A stretch of DNA of 10,151 nucleotides from Oscillospiraceae bacterium. GTDB lineage: Bacteria; Bacillota; Clostridia; Oscillospirales; Oscillospiraceae. The notes beneath the pieces were generated by a model, which saw only the letters and a program-made list of their open reading frames with translations, was not told the DNA's origin and made no database searches. Location of the stretch: the NCBI GenBank assembly GCA_031263805.1, contig JAISFB010000016.1, positions 1-10,151 on the forward strand, read 5' to 3'. The position numbers and the translations under genes are program-made. This document shows, in pieces, positions 1-6,821 of this stretch. How positions within the stretch are numbered: position 1 is the stretch's first letter; every line of letters begins with the position of its first letter.

Positions 1-12
1 CTCCCCGCCCGC

Positions 13-40
13 TAAAGTCCCGGCGCGATTTGTCCGAAAC
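13..40 (+). promoter_or_regulatory. Candidate sigma-28 (SigD/FliA) promoter for flagellin
   Basis: TAAAGTCC at 13-20 resembles the sigma-28 -35 element (TAAAGTTT). TCCGAAAC at 33-40 keeps the CCGA core of the GCCGATAA -10 element. The gap between TAAA and CCGA is 17 bases, one longer than the usual 16. Flagellin genes are classic sigma-28 targets, and no good sigma-70 promoter is visible in the first 145 bases. The position predicts a 5' leader of roughly 95-100 nt. The element match is partial, so this is a moderate call. Confidence 0.45.
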
Positions 41-99
41 AGTTAAACGAGGAGACTTACGGCGTGTGTACTGCAGGCGCGCGCGGAGGCTCCATCATC

Positions 100-136
100 G
101 GGAAGCAAGGATGGCTTCCTTCAAATTGTAAGGAGA
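100..136 (+). promoter_or_regulatory. CsrA-type leader hairpin and Shine-Dalgarno of flagellin
   Basis: GGAAGC (101-106) pairs with GCTTCC (114-119), leaving AAGGATG (107-113) in the loop. CAAGGATG (106-113) matches the core of the known CsrA consensus (ACARGGAUGU), with GGA exposed in a hairpin loop as CsrA prefers. A second GGA lies in the Shine-Dalgarno sequence TAAGGAG (129-135), 23 bases downstream. One hairpin site plus one site over the ribosome-binding site is the architecture known from the Bacillus subtilis hag leader, where CsrA blocks translation and FliW relieves it. Inference: flagellin here is under the same control. csrA and fliW are not in this window. Confidence 0.65.
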
Positions 137-145
137 CAAGCAAAA

Positions 146-1609
146 ATGAGAATCCAGAACAACGTGCCCGCGCTTAACGCGCACCGTCACTACGGTATAA
201 ACAATACCGGCGTGACGAAATCCATCGCGAAGCTCTCTTCCGGGTACCGCATCAATTCCGCCGCGGACGACGCGGCGGGTCTTGCCATATCCGAAAAAAT
301 GCGCGCCCAGATCAAAGGGCTGACGATGGCGTCCAAAAATACGCAGGACGCGACAAGCCTCATCCAAACCGCCGAGGGCGGTATGCAGGAAGTCGATAAT
401 ATGCTCCAGCGCATCCGCGAGCTCGTCGTGTACGCGTCCAACGACACGCAGGAGCAAAACGCGCTCGGCACCGGCGACCGCCAGAAAATCCAGGACGAGA
501 TAAATCAGCTCGCGATCGAGATCGACAAAACGGCTAACCGCGTCGAGTTCAACAAGAAAAAGCTCATCAACGGCTCCGCCGAGGCCGTCGTTATGGACGG
601 GACCATAGTCGCGGCGCTGGCGTCCGCGAAAGCGGAGGTCTCGGCCAAGAACGACCTGTACCGCCTCGAGGAAGCGAAGTTCAGCACGGCGAAGGAATCC
701 GTCCAGAACGCGCGCGACACGCTCAACAACGCGCTCGGCAACACGGACGTTGACGCGGCGTTAAAGCGTCTCGTCGGCTCGACAAGTGCCGCCGCATCCG
801 GCATCGGCACGGCGGTAACCTCGATCCAGTCGGCGCTGACGGCTCTCGGGCTCGCGTCCGAACAGGCTGCGGTGCTGTCCTCCGCGGATATTGCTACGGG
901 CACCGGATACGGTAAGCTGCTCGACGATCTTCACTCCGCGGTGAAAGACCTCAACACCGCCGCCGGGAGCGCGATCCCCACCGAGATTGTCGATATCAAC
1001 ACAGTAGTCGCCGCGTTTGGCTCGGCATACGGAAGCGGCGCCGTCGGCAACGCCGCCAAAGCGTACAGCTCCACGCTTGACGCCGCGGATAAGCAAGCCG
1101 ATTCTCTCGCGGACGCTACTACAGACCTCGGCGACGCCAAGGCGGGGCTTGTCAAGGCCCAGGCCGACTACGACTCCGCGGCGAAAACACCGGCGCTGTA
1201 TTTTCAGGTCGGCGCGAACGCCGGGCAGGGCATTGAGGTCTCCATCGGCTCCGTCGATACGGCCAAGCTCGGCATCGGGCACGGCGACGGCAGCGGCACG
1301 ACCATCAACGTCATCAATCTGTCGGGCAAGAACATCAATTCCGTTCTCGACACGCTCGACAGCGCGCTCAGCTACGTCACGACGCAGCGCAGCAAGCTCG
1401 GCGCCATCCAGAACCGCCTTGAGTACACGCAGAACAGCCTTGATATTTCGGCCGAAAACCTGACGAACGCCGAAAGCCGCATCCGCGACGTGGATATGGC
1501 GAAGGAAATGACGAGCTTCACAAAGATGAACATACTCTTCCAGGCGTCCACGGCGATGCTCGCGCAGGCGAATTCGCTTCCGCAGGGCGTGCTGCAAATG
1601 CTCGGCTGA
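146..1609 (+). CDS. hag: Flagellin, filament structural protein
   Basis: Structural subunit of the flagellar filament, exported by the flagellar type III apparatus. The 487-residue protein has the two conserved flagellin ends. The N-terminal D0/D1 region (about 1-145) opens MRIQNNVPALNA and contains SSGYRINSAADDAAGLAISE. The C-terminal D1/D0 region (about 415-487) contains NAESRIRDVDMAKEM and ends PQGVLQMLG. Between them, residues about 150-395 form an alanine-rich variable region with no cysteine or tryptophan, corresponding to the surface-exposed D2/D3 part. Residues 87-96 (LQRIRELVVY) closely resemble the TLR5-recognised segment of enterobacterial flagellins. The ATG follows TAAGGAG at good spacing. 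The gene stands alone, with its own promoter-like sequence, a CsrA-type leader and a strong terminator, as expected for a very abundant product. The symbol follows Bacillus usage (fliC elsewhere). Confidence 0.97.
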   Translation: MRIQNNVPALNAHRHYGINNTGVTKSIAKLSSGYRINSAADDAAGLAISEKMRAQIKGLTMASKNTQDATSLIQTAEGGMQEVDNMLQRIRELVVYASNDTQEQNALGTGDRQKIQDEINQLAIEIDKTANRVEFNKKKLINGSAEAVVMDGTIVAALASAKAEVSAKNDLYRLEEAKFSTAKESVQNARDTLNNALGNTDVDAALKRLVGSTSAAASGIGTAVTSIQSALTALGLASEQAAVLSSADIATGTGYGKLLDDLHSAVKDLNTAAGSAIPTEIVDINTVVAAFGSAYGSGAVGNAAKAYSSTLDAADKQADSLADATTDLGDAKAGLVKAQADYDSAAKTPALYFQVGANAGQGIEVSIGSVDTAKLGIGHGDGSGTTINVINLSGKNINSVLDTLDSALSYVTTQRSKLGAIQNRLEYTQNSLDISAENLTNAESRIRDVDMAKEMTSFTKMNILFQASTAMLAQANSLPQGVLQMLG

Positions 1610-1697
1610 GCAAAACGGCGCGGGCCCGCGGGGAACCGGACGTCTTTCGCGGGTTTGCGGAAATATCGCTCCTTTTATCCGACAAAGCGCATTTCAC

Positions 1698-1737
1698 GGC
1701 AAGGTCGTTCCTTTCGGAACGGCCTTGCCCGCTTTTT
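1698..1737 (+). terminator. Rho-independent terminator of flagellin
   Basis: A 14-bp stem runs from 1698-1711 to 1716-1729, with one G-U pair and a TTTC loop. It is followed three bases later by TTTTT (1733-1737). It points in the flagellin direction. The T tract runs into the stop codon of the convergent SEC-C gene. The minus strand has no U tract on the far side, so I read it as one-directional. Confidence 0.9.
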
Positions 1738-2948
1738 CAGGCGTTCTCCTTCAAGTAGCAGCACTTTTTGTATTTCTTCCCGCTGCCGCACGGGCAGGGG
1801 TCGTTGCGGCCTACGCGCGGCGTTTTTTCGGCGGGCCGCTGCGCGGAGCCTTTTTCCGTCTCTCGCAGCAGCTCGCGCGGCGTGTAGCCGTTGTTCGCCC
1901 ACATCCGCGTGTTGTTGCTCATATCCGTGGCGAGCGACAAAAACTCCTGAGTCTGAGAAAAGCTCAATTCTATGCCGGCGTCGCTCAGCAGAGACCGTAC
2001 GTCCGGCTCGGGTTTGCTTTTGAACATAATGTGCAGCTCGTCGATGATATCGTCGGCGTCCGAGCCTCTCAGCTTCAAGCTTCGCTCCATAAAGCGCTTG
2101 AGCGCCAAAATCTGCGGCGTAAATTCATAATAGCCCCAGTCGGCGTAGTCCAAAAATTCGTTCCCGGACGGTATATACCGCGGCTTTGAGGCCGCATCCA
2201 ACGCGAGCGCCTTGACCTCGTCGAAGTCGTTCAGGTCAAGGTCGTCGCTGACGATGTAGTCGTTCCATATGCCGTATCCGCTGTCGAGACGGGCGTAGCC
2301 GAGCAATACGGCGAACACCTCGTCAACGCTTGCCCGGCGCTTATTTTGGCCCTTATTTTGACCCTTATTCTGCCCATTGAATATCGCCGCGAAATCCGTT
2401 AAGCTTATCACGCCGTAGAGATTCGCGGCGGCGACGGCGTACAAATTCATCGTCCAGCGGTATTTTCTTTCGAGACTTAAATCCGTCTTTTTTACCTTAT
2501 CGTATGCGGCGCGTATTTCGTCCGGCGTCACAAAGTACAGATGTCCGCCGTACAGATACGTATGCACCAGCCCGAAATCCCGTAAATCCCGGTACGATGC
2601 GATAAAAACGTCGTCCCGCTGCAGCTCGCCGGCGGCCGAGACCTTTTTGAAAAAGCTCCACTCCGTCTCGTGCAGCGTCAGAAGCACATCCCTGAGCCGC
2701 GCCGGGTCGGTCAGCCGCGCCGTCAGCTCGCCGATAAGCGCTTCCTTGTTCAGCTTTGTGTAGCCGCGGAGCTTGTGGGCGCTCGCGAGCTTTCGCAGGG
2801 AGGCTGCGCTCTGCGCGGCGAGCGTATCGCCGAGACTGCGGCGCGGCTCGCCCTTGACGGCGCGCTCCTCGTTGTATTGCCGGAGGATATCGCGTATGTC
2901 CTCCGCAAATTCCGATTCGCCGAAAACGCTGTTTTCCGTGTCTTTCAT
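1737..2948 (-). CDS. SEC-C motif protein with Rho-N/SAP-like segment, unknown function
   Basis: Function unknown; 403 residues from the chosen start. The last 25 residues carry a complete SEC-C zinc-binding motif (GRNDPCPCGSGKKYKKCC; C-x-C-x8-C-C), the same type found at the SecA C terminus and in many otherwise unrelated proteins. Residues about 50-79 (LRKLASAHKLRGYTKLNKEA and onward) resemble a Rho-N/SAP-like helical nucleic-acid-binding segment. The middle is mixed alpha-helical with no motif I recognise. A GQNK tetrapeptide is repeated three times at residues 192-203. I start at ATG 2948 because AAGGG lies nine bases upstream. The in-frame ATG at 2957 directly abuts that AAGGG and is less plausible. 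No signal peptide or membrane segment is visible. It is monocistronic, with a long leader from a candidate promoter at 3122-3150. Confidence 0.85.
   Translation of the reverse strand: MKDTENSVFGESEFAEDIRDILRQYNEERAVKGEPRRSLGDTLAAQSAASLRKLASAHKLRGYTKLNKEALIGELTARLTDPARLRDVLLTLHETEWSFFKKVSAAGELQRDDVFIASYRDLRDFGLVHTYLYGGHLYFVTPDEIRAAYDKVKKTDLSLERKYRWTMNLYAVAAANLYGVISLTDFAAIFNGQNKGQNKGQNKRRASVDEVFAVLLGYARLDSGYGIWNDYIVSDDLDLNDFDEVKALALDAASKPRYIPSGNEFLDYADWGYYEFTPQILALKRFMERSLKLRGSDADDIIDELHIMFKSKPEPDVRSLLSDAGIELSFSQTQEFLSLATDMSNNTRMWANNGYTPRELLRETEKGSAQRPAEKTPRVGRNDPCPCGSGKKYKKCCYLKENA
2340..2375 (-). repeat. Three in-frame 12-base tandem repeats (GQNK x3)
   Basis: Three adjacent 12-base units (2340-2351, 2352-2363, 2364-2375) differ from each other at one to three positions. 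On the coding strand each reads as Gly-Gln-Asn-Lys. They sit in the middle of the SEC-C protein, in a probable hydrophilic linker. Because the unit length is a multiple of three, copy number could change without breaking the frame. Confidence 0.9.
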
Positions 2949-3066
2949 TTCGATCATCCCTTATTATTGTTATTTATTCTCCCGCTCCCGCCTGCCGTTC
3001 CGATTTGCGCGGCGGTCGCGCGGCTTTGTTTTTGCTTGGTGGTCCTGAAAATTTCCCTTTTAATTT

Positions 3067-3094
3067 CCTCCGTTTTGTGGTTCAATGACGGAGG
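3067..3094 (-). promoter_or_regulatory. Small hairpin in the SEC-C gene leader
   Basis: CCTCCGT (3067-3073) and ACGGAGG (3088-3094) are perfect 7-base inverted repeats around a 14-base loop. The hairpin would form within the 5' leader transcribed from the candidate promoter at 3122-3150. It lies more than 100 bases upstream of the start codon, so a direct effect on initiation is not obvious. It may be a transcription-factor site, a leader structure or chance. Confidence 0.3.
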
Positions 3095-3121
3095 ACGCGC
3101 CGCAACGCTTCTGCATACACA

Positions 3122-3150
3122 GTTATAACATAATTCGAGGGGAATCGCAA
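3122..3150 (-). promoter_or_regulatory. Candidate sigma-70 type promoter for the SEC-C gene
   Basis: Read on the minus strand, TTGCGA (3150-3145) is followed 17 bases later by TATAAC (3127-3122). That is 4/6 and 5/6 matches to TTGACA and TATAAT at ideal spacing. It would give a leader of about 165 nt. The 373 bases between the SEC-C start and the DUF4342 start hold this promoter, the promoter at 3240-3267 and one small hairpin. I see no credible gene there. Confidence 0.5.
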
Positions 3151-3239
3151 TGATAAGAACCATATAAAGCCAACATTGGATAAAATTTGCGTGTTTTTTT
3201 GATTCACTTTTATTTAATCCTATTTTAATCCCGCCTCAA

Positions 3240-3267
3240 TTGCCCTTTAAGTCCGGCGGAGTATACT
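3240..3267 (+). promoter_or_regulatory. Candidate promoter of the DUF4342-regulator-kinase operon
   Basis: TTGCCC (3240-3245), 16 bases, then TATACT (3262-3267), giving 4/6 and 5/6 matches to the sigma-70/SigA consensus. It lies 54 bases upstream of the ATG at 3322, leaving room for a short leader and the GGGAGG ribosome-binding site at 3308-3313. It is divergent from the SEC-C promoter. Confidence 0.5.
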
Positions 3268-3321
3268 TGGCGCCGTAACGCGGAAAGCAAACGCGTAAAT
3301 AAATTTTGGGAGGCAAAGAAT

Positions 3322-3852
3322 ATGACGACGCTTGAACAGGTCGAAAAGCTGCGCGAACGCGCAAACGTCAGCTTTGAGGAGGCGAAATCCGCGCTCGAAG
3401 AAGCCGACGGCGACCTTCTTGACGCCCTGATACTTTTGGAGCGGCAGGGGAAGACCTCGGGCCCCGAGTCGGGAGGACACTACAGCGGAAACAATCCGCC
3501 CCCGAAAAGCGACGGAGCCGAGGGAGCGAAGAAGCCCGGCACCGAGGGCTTCAAAAATTTCATCAAAGGACTGGGGAATCTTATGCTGAACCTGATAAAT
3601 CGCGGCAACACCAACTATCTCGACGCCATACACCGCGGGGAGACCAAGCTGTCCTGCCCCGTGACCGTACTCGTAATACTGCTGATATGCTTCTTCTGGG
3701 TGGTCGTGCCGCTGCTTATCGTCGGGCTGTTCTTGGGCTGGCGGTACCGCTTCCGCGGCGACGACCTCGGTCGCGAATCCATAAACAACGTCATCGAAAA
3801 GGCGGAAACCGCCGCCGAGGACCTGAAAAACTCCGTAACAAGCTCAAAATAA
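3322..3852 (+). CDS. UBA-like / DUF4342 membrane-anchored protein
   Basis: A 176-residue protein of unknown biochemical role. Residues 1-42 (TTLEQVEKLRERANVSFEEA and onward, with a GDLLDALILLE helix) form a UBA-like three-helix module of the kind seen at the N terminus of EF-Ts and in DUF4342 proteins. Residues 43-75 are a Gly/Pro/Ser linker. Residues 76-112 are amphipathic, with a conserved-looking RGNTNYLDAIHRGE stretch. One strong membrane helix spans about 113-140, followed by a charged tail that is probably helical. No signal peptide is present. GGGAGG lies eight bases before the ATG. The next gene starts 18 bases downstream, so it is probably cotranscribed with the two-component system and may modulate the kinase at the membrane. 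That role is inferred from position only. Confidence 0.8.
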   Translation: MTTLEQVEKLRERANVSFEEAKSALEEADGDLLDALILLERQGKTSGPESGGHYSGNNPPPKSDGAEGAKKPGTEGFKNFIKGLGNLMLNLINRGNTNYLDAIHRGETKLSCPVTVLVILLICFFWVVVPLLIVGLFLGWRYRFRGDDLGRESINNVIEKAETAAEDLKNSVTSSK

Positions 3853-3870
3853 AAAAAGGAGCGAATTTTT

Positions 3871-4551
3871 ATGCCGCAACGCATATTACTGGTAGAGGAC
3901 GAGGAGAAGCTCGCGCGGGTCGTGGAGCTTGAGCTCGGCTACGAGGGCTATGAGGTCACAAAGGCCGCTGACGGGCGCGAGGGGCTTTCCCTCGCGCTCA
4001 CGAACGAATACGATCTGATCCTGCTCGATATAATGCTGCCGCAGCTTTCCGGTATCGAGGTGCTGCGCCGCCTGCGCAAATCCTCGTCCGTGCCCGTTAT
4101 CATGCTCACGGCGCGGGATGCCGTGTCTGACAAGGTCTCCGGCCTTGATTACGGCGCGGACGACTATGTCACAAAGCCTTTTGAGATAGAAGAACTGCTC
4201 GCGAGAATACGCACCGCCCTGCGGCACGGGCGCTCGCTTTCGGAAAGCGAGGTTTTTGAGTGCGGCGCGCTGAAAATGGACGTTCCGCGGCGCGAGGTCA
4301 CGGTGAGCGGAACCGCCGTCGGGCTCACGAAGCGCGAGTTTGACCTGCTCGGCTATCTGCTGAAAAACAAAGGCATAGTTGTCACGCGCGAGCAGCTTTT
4401 GGAGAACGTCTGGGATTTCGACTTCGACGGCGGGACGAACACCGTGGACGTATATATACGCTTCCTGCGCGGCAAAATCGACGACGCGTTCGGGATAAAG
4501 CTCATTTCGACCGTGCGCGGCGTGGGCTATGTGATAAAAGATGAGCAGTGA
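3871..4551 (+). CDS. OmpR/PhoB-family response regulator
   Basis: DNA-binding response regulator of 226 residues, the usual family length. The receiver domain occupies about 1-120: acidic pair E9/D10 (ILLVEDEE), phosphoacceptor Asp53 in DLILLDIMLP, Thr80 in VIMLTARD and Lys102 in YVTKPF. A winged-helix transactivation domain follows at about 130-225, with TKREFDLLGYLL, the recognition-helix region NTVDVYIRFLRGKID and the terminal hairpin STVRGVGYVI. All phosphorylation residues are intact. AGGAG (3857-3861) precedes the ATG by nine bases. The 3' end overlaps the kinase gene by 11 bases, indicating translational coupling with its cognate kinase. Target genes cannot be read from the sequence. 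Confidence 0.96.
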   Translation: MPQRILLVEDEEKLARVVELELGYEGYEVTKAADGREGLSLALTNEYDLILLDIMLPQLSGIEVLRRLRKSSSVPVIMLTARDAVSDKVSGLDYGADDYVTKPFEIEELLARIRTALRHGRSLSESEVFECGALKMDVPRREVTVSGTAVGLTKREFDLLGYLLKNKGIVVTREQLLENVWDFDFDGGTNTVDVYIRFLRGKIDDAFGIKLISTVRGVGYVIKDEQ

Positions 4552-6046
4552 CGGCGGGCGCGGCGGGCGGAGCATCGCGCGGCGGCTCTCCCGCAAGCTG
4601 TTTTTTCGGCTATTTTGGATATTCGTCGCTCTCAATTTCGCGATCGTCATACTATCCGCGGCGGCCGCCGCGGTGTACTGCGAAACGCGCGCCGGCGCCG
4701 GCGCGCATTTGATCCAATCCGGAATATTCTCCGGGGAAAATCCCGTTCGTGACGACGAGTGGGGGCTCTCGATCTCCTCGCCGCCGGAGGCGCGCGTCGG
4801 CGGTTTCAGGCATTTTCGGGTTTCCCCCGGAGCGTTTCTGTCCCGCGCCGTTCCCGACGATATGGGGCTCGGAACCCGTGAGATCGACATTCGCCCGTAT
4901 CCCGAGCCCGGCAGCCCGGGATTAACGCTTCCCGACGCTCCGCTCGGAGACGTATATTATAATGTGTATTACACAGCCGCCGACGGCGCGGAGTATAAGC
5001 TCTCGATATGTCTGACAGCGTTTCTCACGTTTTACACGTACGCGTTCGCGCTGCTTCTGCTGTGGGAGCTTGTCGCGCTTATCGGCAAATCCTCGAAAAA
5101 CAAAAAAATGCTCCGCCGCGCGTTAGAGCCGATAACGGAGCTCACGCGCGCCGCGGAAACGCTCGGCAGAGCGAGCGCGAACCCCGTCATCCCCGTGGAC
5201 GTCGGCGCGTTTTTGGACAAAAAGGATCTATCTGAGCTCTCCGGCGCGCTCGACCTGATAAACGCCGCGCGGCTTGACACGCGGATCGACATCGACGGGA
5301 CCCAGCGCGAGCTGCGCGAGCTCGCCGCCGCGATAAACGGTATGCTCGACCGCGTGAACGAGGCGTATCTCGCCCAGGTTCGCTTCGTATCAGACGCGTC
5401 GCACGAGCTGCGCACGCCGATAGCCGTGATCCAAGGCTACGCCAGTATGCTCGACCGATGGGGCAAAAACGACGAAAAAACCTTGCAGGAGAGCATCGAC
5501 GCCATCCGCGCCGAAACCGATTCGATGAAAGCTCTCGTCGAGCAGCTTCTATTTCTTGCGCGCGGGGAAAACCACACGATACAGCTCGAGCCGTCCGAAT
5601 TCGACTTATCGGAGCTCGCCGAGGAAATAACGCAGGAAGCGCGCCTTATCGACCCCGCGCACGAATTCCGCGTCTCAGCGTCGCCGGTAATCATCTCCGC
5701 CGACCGGCCTCTCATCAAGCAGGCGGCGCGGATACTCATCGACAACGCGATAAAATACACGGACCCCGGCGGGCTTATAACAGTCCGCGCGTCGTCGGAC
5801 GGCGGCTATGCCGCGCTGTCCGTAACGGACACGGGCGTCGGCATCCCGGCGGAGCTTCTGCCTAAAATTTTCGACAGATTCGTCCGCGCCGACGAATCGC
5901 GCGCCCGCTCGTCCGGCGGGGCGGGGCTCGGCCTTGCCATCGCGAAATGGATAGTCTCGCGCCACGGCGGGTATATGGACGCGCTGTCCCGCGTCGGCGC
6001 CGGCACGCGCATAACAATATTTCTCGCAGCGCGTGAAACACGCTGA
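4541..6046 (+). CDS. Membrane sensor histidine kinase
   Basis: Partner kinase of the preceding regulator, 501 residues. A basic N terminus leads into TM1 (about 20-46). An extracytoplasmic region of about 105 residues (47-153) follows, with no domain I recognise, and then TM2 (about 154-182). A HAMP-like linker begins at LEPITELTRAAETLG (from 195) and ends at LRELAAAINGMLDRV. These halves are separated by about 45 residues, longer than in a standard HAMP. The dimerisation/phosphoacceptor helix has FVSDASHELRTPI with His288. The ATPase has an N box with Asn402 (DNAIKYTD), a G1 box with Asp430 (DTGVGIP), an F box (FDRFVRAD) and a G2 box (GAGLGLAIAK). All catalytic motifs are intact. The ATG overlaps the regulator stop region by 11 bases. 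No clear terminator follows the stop. Confidence 0.95.
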   Translation: MSSDGGRGGRSIARRLSRKLFFRLFWIFVALNFAIVILSAAAAAVYCETRAGAGAHLIQSGIFSGENPVRDDEWGLSISSPPEARVGGFRHFRVSPGAFLSRAVPDDMGLGTREIDIRPYPEPGSPGLTLPDAPLGDVYYNVYYTAADGAEYKLSICLTAFLTFYTYAFALLLLWELVALIGKSSKNKKMLRRALEPITELTRAAETLGRASANPVIPVDVGAFLDKKDLSELSGALDLINAARLDTRIDIDGTQRELRELAAAINGMLDRVNEAYLAQVRFVSDASHELRTPIAVIQGYASMLDRWGKNDEKTLQESIDAIRAETDSMKALVEQLLFLARGENHTIQLEPSEFDLSELAEEITQEARLIDPAHEFRVSASPVIISADRPLIKQAARILIDNAIKYTDPGGLITVRASSDGGYAALSVTDTGVGIPAELLPKIFDRFVRADESRARSSGGAGLGLAIAKWIVSRHGGYMDALSRVGAGTRITIFLAARETR

Positions 6047-6105
6047 GGGGCTGTCAAGGGCTTTTTGATCAAATTAAAATAATTTTACAAACAGCACCTG
6101 ATCCG

Positions 6106-6143
6106 TTGGCAAAACGGCGCCGATATGCTATAATGCGGCTATA
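6106..6143 (+). promoter_or_regulatory. Promoter and possible autoregulatory operator of the toxin-antitoxin operon
   Basis: TTGGCA (6106-6111), 17 bases, TATAAT (6129-6134): a near-perfect SigA-type promoter 31 bases before the GTG start. GCTATA occurs twice as a direct repeat at 6127-6132 and 6138-6143, exactly 11 bases apart and overlapping the -10 element. Phd/YefM antitoxins commonly bind repeats over their own -10 region, so this may be the operator. The operator role is inferred. Confidence 0.75.
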
Positions 6144-6165
6144 AAATCATGAAAGGAGCTTACCT

Positions 6166-6405
6166 GTGCAGATAGCATTATCTGATTTGAAAATCAATGT
6201 TGGCAAGTATGTAGATTTAGCCGACACCGAGGACGTAATAATTACAAAGTACGGAAAACCCGCCGCAAAGATCATCCGCTATGATAAAGAACAGTGGTAT
6301 ATGAAAAAGCTGCCTGAAAAAATCACGTCGGTAGATGATCTTTTCGGAACGCTCCCGAATGACATCGACCTTGACGATGTGCGAATGGAGCGGTTGATGA
6401 AATGA
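6166..6405 (+). CDS. Phd/YefM-family antitoxin
   Basis: Antitoxin of 79 residues. The N-terminal part (MQIALSDLKINVGKYVDLA, then DVIITKYGKPAAKI) fits the Phd/YefM DNA-binding and dimerisation fold, including the KYGKPAAKII strand-turn-strand that is nearly diagnostic of the family. The acidic C-terminal half (about 45-79, DDLFGTLPNDIDLDD and onward) would be the toxin-neutralising tail. The start is GTG at 6166, supported by AGGAG at 6154-6158 with seven-base spacing. The downstream toxin ATG overlaps this gene's TGA in ATGA, so translation is coupled. Codons are clearly AT-richer than in the flanking genes, which suggests recent acquisition. It is expected to neutralise the PIN toxin and repress the operon. 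Confidence 0.88.
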   Translation: MQIALSDLKINVGKYVDLADTEDVIITKYGKPAAKIIRYDKEQWYMKKLPEKITSVDDLFGTLPNDIDLDDVRMERLMK

Positions 6406-6821
6406 CGGTTTTACTTGATACCAACGTAATTATGGACGCATTACAAGAGCGTCAGCCGTTCGATACAGCAGCAAAAGAAATCCTTTTGCGCGCGCAAAAC
6501 GGTGAATTTGCCTGTTATTTCACCGCTAACGCCGCGACGGACATTTTTTACCTCTATAGTAAGGCTCGCGGTTTGGAATCCGCAAGGCAGGCTTTGAATT
6601 TTCTGCTTATGTCGTACAAAATTGTTTCGGTTACACACGAGGATTGTATCAACGCTATGTCTGTTCCTATAGAAGATTTTGAAGACGCGCTTGTTTCCAC
6701 TTGCGCAAAGAAAGCCGAAGCAGACTGCATTATCAGCCGTGATGATAAATTCTTGCGGGGAAAATCACCTGTTAAAGTGATTGAGCCGAAAGATTTTCTT
6801 AAAAAACTCACAGGTGTGTGA
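6402..6821 (+). CDS. PIN-domain (VapC-like) ribonuclease toxin
   Basis: A 139-residue PIN-domain protein, the standard VapC-like toxin length, predicted to be a Mg2+-dependent endoribonuclease. The metal-binding acidic set is visible: Asp6 in VLLDTNVIMD, Asp47 in ANAATDIFYL, Asp92/Glu94/Asp95 in IEDFEDALVS, and Asp114/Asp115 in CIISRDDKFL. Subfamily features fit the PIN_3-like group often paired with Phd-type antitoxins. It overlaps the antitoxin stop by four bases (ATGA). Its TGA stop at 6819-6821 coincides with the first bases of palindromic element A, so the original C terminus may have been trimmed or altered. The catalytic core is complete. The RNA target cannot be told from the sequence. 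Confidence 0.88.
   Translation: MTVLLDTNVIMDALQERQPFDTAAKEILLRAQNGEFACYFTANAATDIFYLYSKARGLESARQALNFLLMSYKIVSVTHEDCINAMSVPIEDFEDALVSTCAKKAEADCIISRDDKFLRGKSPVKVIEPKDFLKKLTGV

Noticed and set aside
761..1597. 278-codon open frame antisense to flagellin
   Set aside because: It is a shadow of GC-rich codons in a certain flagellin gene. It has no ribosome-binding site and no recognisable domain.
2954..3163. 69-codon minus-strand frame upstream of the SEC-C gene
   Set aside because: It covers the candidate promoter, has a low-complexity tail (GRINNNNKG), no ribosome-binding site and no similarity, so it is most likely leader sequence.
3886..4890. 334-codon open frame antisense to the response regulator and kinase
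   Set aside because: It spans two confident genes on the other strand, and its composition is that of a reverse-frame shadow.
6060..6080. Possible terminator after the histidine kinase (TTTTTGATCAAA)
   Set aside because: It is only a short self-complementary stretch with no GC stem. It is not a convincing intrinsic terminator.
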